Positions 1-11,500 of a DNA stretch of 64,000 bases are shown in pieces; positions within the stretch are counted from its first letter, which is position 1; every line of letters begins with the position of its first letter. The position numbers and the translations under genes are program-made. Origin of the DNA: Caenorhabditis remanei. Its lineage: Eukaryota; Nematoda; Chromadorea; Rhabditida; Rhabditidae. The stretch lies in NCBI RefSeq assembly GCF_010183535.1, contig NC_071329.1, positions 3,286,001 through 3,350,000 on the forward strand, read 5' to 3'. The notes beneath the pieces are model-generated. The model had not been told where the DNA came from and did not search any database. It saw only the letters and a list, made by a program, of their open reading frames with translations.

Positions 1-2271
1 TGACATTGGAGAAGAAGAAAGCGGATATCCTGTTGAGTAGAATGTTACCAAAGTAGGTCACAGAAGTTCTAGAAGAAAAAAAGTGGTGGAAAGCGGGAGC
101 GGAAGTCGGTAGTCGGAATTTAATGCAACTCTGACTGTTACCGAAATTTCCAAACAGAACAGTTTGCAAAAGAAGCTGAGAATTGTAGTATGGCATGTAT
201 ACGGCACTCGTTGGGTTAAAAACCAAAGAGCACCAAAATTTTAAAATTTTTCAATTTCGCACGATAATTAACCCAAAAAAGTTTGTAGACGAGGATATTG
301 AAATTTTTCTGAAACTGGTTGTGAGTTACTGAGGCACCAATAACTACCCCGTACTATCAGAAATGGCATTATGGCTCAGCGGCGTGTTAGCGCTACAGTG
401 TCTTATGCCATAGATCTGTACTACCTTTTAGCGCTACAGTACCTTGTTCTGGTCATTTTTAAAAGGCCATTTTAGAGAATAACTTAAGTTTAGTGTCAGG
501 ATTTTATCTCAAACCTACAGTACTCTATTCCAGACAAGTAGCGGAACGTTTGAAAGCGGGTCAAACCGTCGAACCGGAAGGCTTCGACTCGGTGACCGTC
601 TTCTTTTCGGATGTCGTCAAATTCACAATTCTAGCCGCCAAGTGTTCGCCGTTTCAAGTTGTAAACTTGTTGAATGACTTGTACAGTAACTTTGATACAA
701 TTATCGAGGAGCACGGTGTCTATAAAGTGGAATCGATTGGTGATGGTTATCTGTGTGTCTCCGGATTGCCCACAAGGAATGGTTATGCGCATATCAAGTG
801 AGTGGTGGCCCCTAAGAATCCATCTACATTTAGTTGCTCTTCTAGACAAATCGTGGACATGTCCCTTCGCTTCATGGACTACTGTAGGAACTTCAAAATC
901 CCCCATTTGCCGCGAGAACGTGTGGAGTTGAGGATTGGGGTGAATAGTGGTAAGTTTTGCTTGCTAGGCACTTCCTTCTAGCTTCGAAAATGTGAAACTA
1001 GAGTCTTTACAAGGCTTCATTTGTGATAATGATGAGATGACAAGTGTACTGAGAAAAAGAAAGGGGGAGGGAGTGCAAGATTTTGAAATATGCATATCAG
1101 AAATCAGGCGTAGTGGAGAAGAACATGAGAAACGGCACGTTTTTTTCCTGAATAGAAAGAAGCCATATGGCCCTAAATGAGGTTTTGTGCTAAAATCGCT
1201 GAGAATCGGTTAAGAAGGTAAAATCCAGTTTGTGAGAGATTTGAGCGGTGTAAGTACAGCTGAAATCGGTCATTTTGTGTGCTCTTTGCGTAACCTTTGC
1301 AGTGAACCGCCCAAGTTTATGGTTATCAGTAGAGCGCGATTACATCATCAAGATTATATCTAGAACATTATTCGTGCCGTTTCGGAACCGATGACACCCC
1401 TTGGTTATAGAAACGCGCTCCACTAGACTTGATGGCTTGAAACTTATTTTCGAGGCGTCATCATGGGTTTTCGATACGTAGAGAAATTGCTTTTTTTGCC
1501 CCAGAACTCCAGTTTTTGAAAATGTTGAACATCTGGGATTTCACAGGCATTTTTTCAGCCTAAAAATAGTTCAAGCCAAAAAGAGGGGGTAGTTCTAAAA
1601 CGGAGGGACGGTTTCCAAGCGGTCTTACATTACCAATATTACCAAAATGTGGACTGAACTAATGTAGTCTCACTGTTGTCGAAATCTTCCTAGGAGTACT
1701 GTAGCTGTGATGATCCTGGATTACATCATCACACCTAACATCTTAAAGTATACAGTACTGTAGTTTTTGGTTACCGCAGTCTCAGACGGATTCTAGGAGT
1801 ACTGTAACTCTAATAACTTCTATTCCAGGCCCTTGCGTCGCCGGTGTCGTCGGTCTCTCAATGCCGCGCTACTGTCTATTCGGTGACACTGTGAACACCG
1901 CGTCCCGAATGGAATCCAACGGAAAACCATCGCTAATCCACATGTCGACTGCGGCTCACTCGTTGCTCACCTCCCATTACCCCCATCAATACGAGACGAA
2001 TTCCCGCGGAGAGGTGATAATCAAGGGGAAAGGTGTCATGGAAACATTTTGGGTACTTGGAAAAGCTGGAGACGTGGAGGCGTCGGCTACTCCGCCAGTG
2101 ACTCAGGAGAGGTGGCCGGTGAAGACTGTGGATACGGTAGAGACTGTGAAGGCTCTAACACCGGATGCCCGGTCTGTGAGCTCCCATAGCTCCAGACCGT
2201 CCTCGTCGTCAAATAATAATAATGACCCTTTATATCGACAATATAAAATGGATACGTTGAGAGTCTCTTGA
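1..2271 (+). CDS. Receptor-type guanylate cyclase A (gcy family), 3' end only
   Basis: The gene enters from the left edge. Exons, by GT-AG sites and by alignment to the two paralogues downstream: 1-52, 534-797, 846-949, 1829-2271 (stop TGA). The visible protein starts in the coiled-coil linker ([15 protein letters not shown]), then carries the class III cyclase domain: the metal-binding Asp in FFSDVVKFT, the [12 protein letters not shown] segment, and NTASRMES with the transition-state Arg. This domain makes cGMP from GTP on the cytoplasmic side of a membrane receptor. A low-complexity Ser/Asn tail follows, and AATAAA lies near 2316. Exon 534-797 encodes the same 88 residues as exon 12756-13019 of gcy B with only about nine base differences by eye, all synonymous. 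The last exon is also nearly the same, so the two are recent duplicates or have been homogenised. The extracellular and kinase-homology parts lie outside the window. Confidence 0.9.
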
Positions 2272-2390
2272 TTTTTGCTCACTCGCTCTTTTTGTATATA
2301 CATTCCTATTTTTAAATAAATAATTTTAAAATTTTCTCTTTTCTCTTTTTCCCTCAAAAGATTAAATTCAAACATTGAGGCACAAGCCGG

Positions 2391-2396
2391 GAAGCC
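2391..2396 (+). promoter_or_regulatory. Possible ASE/CHE-1 motif core upstream of gcy B
   Basis: GAAGCC lies about 170 bases before the gcy B start codon. In C. elegans the zinc-finger factor CHE-1 binds motifs with a GAARCC core upstream of ASE-neuron gcy genes. A hexamer is common by chance. The support is that gcy C also has one in its short upstream region. Confidence 0.3.
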
Positions 2397-2562
2397 TTAG
2401 AAGTAAAATGCATATGGTTTCAATGGGGGAGAGAAAGGTTCAAAATTGAAGAAATAATAATCTCCTTCACGGACTGCCCCCTTTTTTTATTTTCTCGAGA
2501 AGTTTCTATTTTGAAACCAAAATTTTTTGAGACCAAAATATTATTTTGAATCTGATGAAACA

Positions 2563-5500
2563 ATGGAGTTCTGGTTATTCAAACTTTCATTACTACTGTT
2601 ATTGGATTACGGTAACTCTCAATTGGTGCAGCCTACAGTAACACCGACAAGGCGGACGGTAAGTGATAAGGAGCGTCTGAGGTACGCCAGACAAGCTTAA
2701 TAGTCGAATACATTCCAGATCCGTGTTGGAATAGCCGCTGCGCAGGCCACACAATCCGGTTCCATTGGTTGGTCATCGTGTGGTGGTGCTGTACCCATAG
2801 CGGTACAGTATCTGAAAACAAAGGGATTGTTGCAGAATTTTGATTTTGAGTGAGTTGACACGTGTCTAGCAGAGTTGCATGGAAGTAAACTCGGAAGTTA
2901 GACGGAAGTGAGTTTTATTTCGACAATATAAAACGAACTGCAAAATTATGAAGTGAATACGTTGTATTGATGGTATTACTACCCTTTGAGCATAGAAAAC
3001 TCCAACATTTTACCTATCCCCTACCAGTAGACTTGAAAAAAGAGGTGATTTTGAAACCCGGAATATCCCGGAAGTCGGAAGTCGGAAGTGAAGACTTTTT
3101 CAAGTCTACTGGTAGGGGATAGGTAAAATGTTGGAATTTTTATGCTCAAAGGGTAGTAATACTATCAATACAACGTATTCACTTTATATATTTGCATTTC
3201 GTTTTATATTGTCGAAATAAAACTCACTTCCGTCTAACTTCCGAGTTTTCTTCCATGCAACTCTGGTGTCTAGACGGGTACTGAGAAAAAAAGGACATGG
3301 GGGTTGGGGAAGCTCAGAATTTCAAAAAAAAACTGTCGGGCTCCAATTTTACATATAGATTTCTTAAAATAAACGGTATTCTTGTAAGAAAAGTGAAACG
3401 TTTGTACAATGTGTGTCCTGTTTAAAATTTCAGTGGAGCGCACTTACAATTTTCGTTGATATCACAGCTGAGAGACGGTTCCTAACCAGAGCATTTTACT
3501 TAACTCGCTTCAAAACTGTTCATGTGGGACAAACACGCTCTATTGCGAAAAAAAACGGGACATTTTGAAGATTTACGTGAATTGAATATCAAATTCCTAA
3601 AATTCTTACTTGCAAACCTATCCGACTCGTTCGCTTCTAAATGAATGTTATGAGCTGAAAATGTACTAAAATGTAGATCTCATCGAGTTCTACGTCTCTG
3701 ATATAATACGGGCCCAATTTGAATACTTTATCATACCGCGGGACGCGCTAAAGTTCCAAAAAAGGTAACAATCGTCAAAAGTGACGTCCGGTATTAAATC
3801 AGAAACGTGAACCTCACTGAGATCTATATTTTGGTATATTTTTCAGACCAAAATATTTTTTTGAACCGAGTTATGTGCCGACCGTATGATAAGTATGGAG
3901 TTTCGGGACTTGATATTCAATTCACGTAAATCTTGAAAATTTCCCATTTTTCCGGTATAAGACATCCGGACACACGACGCATTCCACAAATTTATGAGCA
4001 CACATCGTTCTGAATATCTTTCTATGCAAAAACGTTATCACTTAAAAATCCAAAATTTCCCATTTTTCGCATCACCTGTCTGTTGGTTGTACGGTATTTT
4101 GGATATCCGGACAAAAAACTGTTTTGAAGCGAGTTATGTGCCAACCTAAGGTATAAACTAGTGGAGTCGCTACGCAGCGAGCAGGAAACTTTAAGTGACA
4201 TATCGAATAGCCCCTAGACACGTACTCAATGTAAGTCTCTAGACAGTCACTAGCAGGGTTTAGCGGAATTCCGCCTTCCCCTCAGCCTTGGCTCTAGTCC
4301 CTAAACAGCTCCGTAGAAAGTTCTGGAAACTTCCAGAAAGTGTCTGTACACCAAGAAAGACCAGGGCTCATTTACAGTAACCTGTTTCAGATATTTCATG
4401 GAATACACCGAATGTGACAAAGCGGCGACCGTAAAAGCCGGTTTAAAATTCATGAAGGACATGAAAGTCGACGTGGTCATCGGCCCTCCGTGTGCAAAAG
4501 CTCTCGAAGTGATGGGTACCCTCTCGGTAATCTACAAAACACTGGTACTTGGATGGGGTTTTGTAAGTGAATCCCAACTGGCGGATAACACACGATTTCC
4601 GTACGTGACGTCTGTTCAGCCGACAGCTACTACGTGAGTTTGTTTGGGATGGAAAACCAAATATTTTCGAAGCGATCAAAATTTTGACTCTTTTAATCCT
4701 TTACTGTTAGTCATTCACTAGTATTTTTTATATATTTTATATATTTTTTACTAGAAATCGTAAATTTGACATTTTTAAGTTTTCTTACATATTGTCAGTA
4801 AGAAATCCTACGTGTTCAGACTTGGTCTCGCTACGTCTAAAATCTTGGAACTCTACAATTGGGACCGTGTGGCACTGCTCTACTACACCGATGAGCAAAA
4901 CTACTGTCAATCTGTGATAGATGACGTGGAGGCGACGTTGAACGACCCGGATAACTATTCTGTGAATATCGTTTGGAAGGGGCAACTAGTTTATGCGAAT
5001 GCGGCGGCGACGAGGGCAACATTGAATGCGGTCAAGTCGAGGGCGAGGAGTAAGGATCTTTGGGTATTGGGGTTGAATAGCGATGGAGCGCACTTTCATA
5101 GTACACAGATTGAAATGACGCCTGGGACACTTTAAAGGCGTATTGTCGTCTGTTGCGATGTTTTCATATTGTAATGTATGAGTTTCGGTGAGTTCATTTT
5201 CATAGTTCAAGAATTTTTTAATTCAGTCCACAACCCGCTGAGAGCGAGCGCCGGAAAGTTTGGTCATTGAAAGGGTCGCAGAAAATTGGGGGCCGTGGCC
5301 TGGAAATTCGACTTCAAAAAAGTTGATTTTTTGAATTTTGACGGTATTTTCAATTATTTTTGTTGTATTTCTTCAATAATTTCGATAGAAAACGGCAAAT
5401 ATTGATAGAAAAACACTAAAAACTATCGAAAATAACGCCAGAAATAGCAGAATACTGAAAAAACAACTTTTTCGAAGTCGAATTTCTAGGCCACGGCCCC

Positions 5501-8500
5501 CAATTTTCTGCGACCCTTTCAATGACCAAACTTTCCGGCACTCGCTCTCAGCGGGTTGTGGACCGAATTAAAAAATTCTTGAAGTATGAAAATGAACTCA
5601 CCGAAACTCATGATATGAAAATATCACAACAGACCACAATACGCCTTTAAGTCATACAAACCGGGCCGGCGCGTAACTCGCTTCTACTTGAGTTTTGTGA
5701 GCTGAAAAATATACCAAAATGTAAATCTCCGCGAGTTCTATGTCACTGACCTACTACAGGCCGGATGGCTATTCGTTAATATGTTGCGGGCCGGGAAAAA
5801 GTGTCAAAAAACGCGAAAATTGCCAAAAAAGCCATTCTAGCCCGGCCCGCGGCACATTAACGAATAGCCTTGTGGCTCGGAGTAGGCCACGGACATAGAA
5901 CTCGCTGAGATCTACATTTTGGTATATTTTTCAGCTCACAAAACTCAGGTTGAAGCGAGTTACAAGCCGGGATGTGTAGGCCCGTTTCGACCCGGTTTAC
6001 AAATATGCTTTAAGTGCATCGAGTGGAACAGTAGATCTTGCTTATGAAACTGCGCTCTATGACACTTTGGGGAAAATCTTGTTAAATTCAGATTTCTAGT
6101 CATGTTTAATTTTCGGAAAACATACATATTAGTTTCTGCGCCACCCGTTGACGTCCTCCCTCTGATCGCGGACATTGACAAAACCGCTCGTATCTTTTTT
6201 CATTTTGATGCTAGCTAAAATCTGAGAACAAATTCAGAATCCTCATGATTTCAGCTTTCTAATCATATATAACAATTGAAAACTGGCCAACCGCGTGAAA
6301 TTGACGTAAATGCCCGCGACGCCGTTGACGCCATCCCTCTGATCGCGGACATTGCGAACAACCGCGTGTATCTCGGTTAGTTGCCGGTGGCAAGGTACCC
6401 TCATAACCCTGTAGTCTCCGAGTCCTCACAATAAATACGCAACGACACTCCGCCAAAAGCTCACGCGCCTACCGTAACCTCAGCGCGTCAGTTCACGTGG
6501 ACACGTGTACTCCACGTGGCAAAAGTAGTTTTCTGAAGTCGGTTGGCTTTCAGAGTTAGTTCTAGTTTTAGCGTTGGTTGTTTTGTAAGTTTATCGCTCT
6601 CTTTATTTATTTTCTTGCAATAAAGTAAATTTATTGTAAGAAATTGTGTATTTGTCGTCATATTGTATCAGGACCCTATCACCCCGTATTCGTACGCGGG
6701 CAACTTGGGGGCCGAACCGGTTATTCGTGTTTCTTAGTGAATCTTTGAATTTATCGTTTGGGCGAGTATAAAACCCAGGCGATTTCGAAGTTTTGCGGAA
6801 AAATAAGAATTTTTGGTAAAATTTGGATAAATTTTACGGAAATTTGTGAATAATTTTCGTCGATTGGATAATCAACGAATTGTAAACAGTTTTTGGATAA
6901 AAACTTTGTTTACGGACAACAACGCAGAAGATGAGCGACAAAACATCGTCGAAGCAGTCAACGTTGAAAGTAGACGACAATCGGATGATTGTTGTGGAAA
7001 CTCAAATGAGCGTGAAGGAGAGAAGAAAGAAAGTGAAGAAGTTCACTAAACTTATCGCTAGCAGCGTCAGAGTCGAGGACGAAACAAGGTTGCAACTCGG
7101 GGAGTTGACAGCAAAATGCAGCGAACAGGAGGCGGATGCGATTCTGGAGCCGATGAGAATTTTCCACAGAGAGTTGTTGGAAAAGTTCGAAGAAATCGGA
7201 GGAGATGAATGGCCGCGATCGGTGATTCGAGTTATGAGAGAGTTCAAGCTCGAATCGGTGGAAGAGTTGAGAGAAGCGTGTGCGAAGGCAGCGCAAGTGC
7301 AAGTCGAGGAGAACTTGTTGACGGAGTTCTGGAATGAGGAAAAGGAGATGCTCGGGGAGCAAATCCGGAAAATTCAGAAAGAAAAGGAGGTGGCTGAGGC
7401 TCAGGTCAGGAAGCTGGAGAAGGCGCTGACGAAACTGAGGAAGAAGCTGGATCAGGAGGAGCGTAAGCCGAATGGCTTGCGGGATGAAGCCCAGGAAATC
7501 GCTGTGGAAACAGTGACGGGCGGCGAAAAAACGAGTAGTGAGGAGAAGAAGGTTTTCATGGTAGGAAATCTGGGAATCCGTGTGGAAAACAGAAATCCGT
7601 ACAGGGAAACGGCGGAGAAGAGCAAGGAAATCGCTGTGGATACAGTGACCGAGGAGAAAAAAGAAGGGACGAAGCCAAAGAAGACGGTGATTAGAGAATC
7701 TAAGATTCTCATAACTCCGAGAATCGGCGTGAAGGGAAAATCCATCTTTGAGTATCGGAAAAGTGCGCTGAACACGTGGAAGGATAAATTCGATTTTGCG
7801 AATGTAGAATCGGTCGTATTCTTGTTAGAGCTCACGGAGGACGAGGAGACGAACCAAAAGTTGAGTAACTTGGTTCGAAAGTTAGCTGAGGAAGTGAAGG
7901 AGATCACGATCATTCCATACAAAATGGATTGGGCAAAATCGGGATTGGTGGAAAGTTGGAAACGGAGTTGGATAACTGCCGGTCATGTGAAGTGGAGCGA
8001 TTCGGCTGCGAGTGCGGGCGAAAAGTTCAAAACGTGGGAACAACTGCTTGAGTTCCTGGAGGCGAGGACGACAGAGAATGTGGTGGTGGCCCAACTGAGA
8101 AAGGAGTCGGTGACTTCGGAGCCACGGATAAATGAGGACAAATGGAGTCACCATTGATGTCATCTTGGTGGACAATCCAAATTGTTAATTAATTATTTTT
8201 GTTTTAGTAGTTTTTATGTTAGGGTGGTGTGACTGAGTTTAGGCTAGGTGGTGTGAGATAAGGGGAGAAGAATGTAAGTCGTATCTGTGAGAGTACTCGA
8301 ACCGGTCGGGGTCCGGTTTCTGTAAAGGGGGGGAAGTTGCCGGTGGCAAGGTACCCTCATAACCCTGTAGTCTCCGAGTCCTCACAATAAATACGCAACG
8401 ACACTCCGCCAAAAGCTCACGCGCCTACCGTAACCTCAGCGCGTCAGTTCACGTGGACACGTGTACTCCACGTGGCAAAAGTAGTTTTCTGAAGTCGGTT

Positions 8501-11500
8501 GGCTTTCAGAGTTAGTTCTAGTTTTAGCGTTGGTTGTTTTGTAAGTTTATCGCTCTCTTTATTTATTTTCTTGCAATAAAGTAAATTTATTGTAAGAAAT
8601 TGTGTATTTGTCGTCATATTGTATCAGGACCCTATCACCCCGTATTCGTACGCGGGCAACTGGTTAATTTTAAAGCAAATCAGAATTTGAAGGCAGAACC
8701 AAAATCCTTGAATCATTAGGTTTTTCTGGCTTAAAGGATGATGCGCTTTTGACCCGGACTGGCAGTTTTTTTGTGAATCGATAGTGTCACCATCATTAAA
8801 ACCAGCTTTTAACTGCAGCCGAGGTGTGCAAGCCAATCCAGTCATATAACTAAAACTGCTTTCAAAATCCGTCCGTGTGGAACAGTTTTGAACCACGATG
8901 CAAAAAGTTTTCCGCAATGTCCGGGTAGGAAGGAAGACAACAACGACGCGCAAGTTCTCTGGACCATAGTTTTTTGCTTATCTCAGGAAATATAGATATC
9001 AATAAAAATCTGGAGGCGGGAGGGTTCTGAATCCGTTTTCAACTCTGAGCTAGCGTTAAAATGAACGCTTATACAAGCAATGTTATCAACCTCCGCGATT
9101 ATAGAGATGGCAACAACGGTGCGCGATCTCCCAGGGATCATATTTTTCCGCTTTACATTCAAATTTTTCCAGTAATCCTCTTCTGCGCCATTTCTGGACC
9201 TGAAAAACGTGACTACCTCATCAAAGTCGCTCAGGAGAACATGACAAACTCAGAGTACGTGCATGTGCTACTAACCATGAGAAGTGTCGGATACGGAGTG
9301 CAGACTAGTGTGGGCAAGAAGACTTGTGAGTTATCTACCCAAGACTTAATTATCTTCTAAATTCCAAATTCTAGTCGCAAATGGTCTAACACCTCTTTGG
9401 GAGTCGTTCAGTGTCGCCGCAGATGGAAATGAGACGATGGCAAAGAGAGCGGCGGAGAAGATGCTTGTAGTAAGTACCAAAAATTAATTGGTTTTTAAAA
9501 TCTTGGAGAATTTTTCAGATCGACGTGAACAGTGACGTGCAGGACACTGACTTCCTGCAATATCTCACAAAGAACATTGCCAATGCTGTGAGAGACCCAC
9601 CAATGAACTGTAACTCATCGGCATGTATCAATGCGTCGTCTACGGTAGGTTTTGAAGGGGGAAATACTAGAATTGAGTGGTGAAGTTGGGAAACTGAAGT
9701 TATGAGGATTCTGAATCCGTTTCCAAAATTTGTCTAGAACCATTTTGAACCGAGATACAAGCGATGTTCTAAATGTCCGCAATCAGAGGGACGGTGACAG
9801 AGGGAGGGTGGCGCGGGCATTTTTGTGAATTTGTCTCACCATTTTTTGAACAAATTATATATTTTTGAAAAGCTCACATCGTGAGGATTCCGTTTTCAAA
9901 TTTTGTCAAGGTCCAGATTAAGCCGAGTTACAAATGTTTGAAAATTGACCAATTACAACATAAGTCCCAACAAAATACTGAAACTTTGTTAATTTTGACT
10001 ATAGAAAAATTTCAAAAACAGATTCAGAATCCTCACACTATTTTATTTTTTTGCAGTCAATGGGCTCCTACGCCCGTCACCTCTTCGACGTCTTCTATCT
10101 CTACGGACAAGCTATCGACCGGCTCAACACCACTGATCCGGCGGTCTATCAGGACTTGGCTTATTTGATTCCTCAGTTGATCACAAGTTTTGATGGTGAG
10201 TACGGTAGAAAATTTTTTGGGTGCGCGTCGCGGTGGTGTCGAGGCTTCATCAATCTCAATTTTGGTCCAGGGGTCATAGTCATGCGTTGCGGTCGCGTCG
10301 CGGCTGATCATCTCAGTCGGCAGAAATAAGAGAAGTCGTGGCCTAGGATCCGTCAACTCGGCCGATCGACACAACTGAAACGAGTGTTACCGTAAGCACT
10401 CTTGTATCGAATGACTTCATTTTCGTGGTGCGATATCACGATGGCCGAGTTGTCGGATTCTAGGCCACAACTGTCTTTTATTACGTTTGCTATAATATCT
10501 GTGGGGCGTCGCGGTTGCGTTGCGGCTTTCTGAGAACTTGAAGTTTCCAGGCATGACGGGTCGGGTGCAAGTCAGCAAAACGCTCTACCGTGTCCCATTC
10601 TACCAACTCTACGGTTTGGACGCCAACTACGAACAAATCCCGCTCGTCAACATGACATTTTTCAACTCCTCTTCGGTAATTGTAATACCAATTTCAATGA
10701 ATTTCAGTTCAAATCTCTAAGACTTTATGCTTTTCTAGACTATGTCAATGGGTTACACCACTGCAAACGAGGGCACCGCTGTCTGGCACTTCTGGGATAA
10801 CAAACGCCCGACTGATTCTCCGATTTGTGGATTCTCCGGGAGGTATTGTCCTGTCCAGTTTTGGGATCAATATGGAGCCCTGGTTTTTGTCGCTGCAGTG
10901 GTCATACTCTTTCTTCTATTCATAATGTTTACATGCGTTGCTTGTGTCCTTAGAAACCGAAGATTGGAGCAAGAGCGTCTAAATTCCGAATGGCAGATTC
11001 CTGCGATCAAGTTGATCATGCCAGAAAGACACAAGAAGCCCAACAGTCGTCGCTCCATAAATTCCGGCCCATCTACAGTAACCGGTGACTCGAAAATGAC
11101 AATGGATAGTGGCATGGGATTCCACGAGAACTACACCGTACAGATGTACGAGAAGGATTTGGTGTTGACTACCAAGCATCATGGCACTCAGTTGAGCAGG
11201 GAGGATCGGGACAAGTTCGCGAGGCTGAGAAAAATGGATCATGATAATCTGAACAAATTCATCGGTTTATCGATCGACGGTCCGATGTATGTGGCGGTGT
11301 GGAAGATGTGTTCGAGAGGATCGCTGCAAGATATCATAGCGAGAGGCAACTTTTCGATGGATGGCTTCTTCATGTTTTGTATTATAAGGGATATTGCGGA
11401 GGTGAGTGCTATCCACTACATAATCGCCACCCCGAAGTAGAACCGCCCAAGTCACAACTAAGTAATGCAACGCGCGGTCTCAATTTGGACGGTTTTGGTA

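Larger units (their letters stand above)
6379..8661 (+). mobile_element. Complete non-autonomous LTR retrotransposon, very young
   Basis: A 2283-bp element: 5' LTR 6379-6705, tRNA-Pro-type primer-binding site, one 408-codon ORF, a polypurine tract, 3' LTR 8335-8661. The two 327-bp LTRs appear identical on full reading and have perfect 7-base terminal inverted repeats (AGTTGCC...GGCAACT). The flanks GGTT (6375-6378 and 8662-8665) give a 4-base target duplication, or GGTTA (5 bases) if the LTR is taken to begin one base later. No reverse transcriptase, RNase H, protease or integrase is encoded, so it must be mobilised in trans. It sits sense-oriented in a gcy B intron. Confidence 0.92.

Noticed and set aside
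7452..7922. 156-codon minus-strand ORF opposite the retroelement protein
   Set aside because: Shadow of the plus-strand ORF, which has the right orientation relative to the primer-binding site and polypurine tract.
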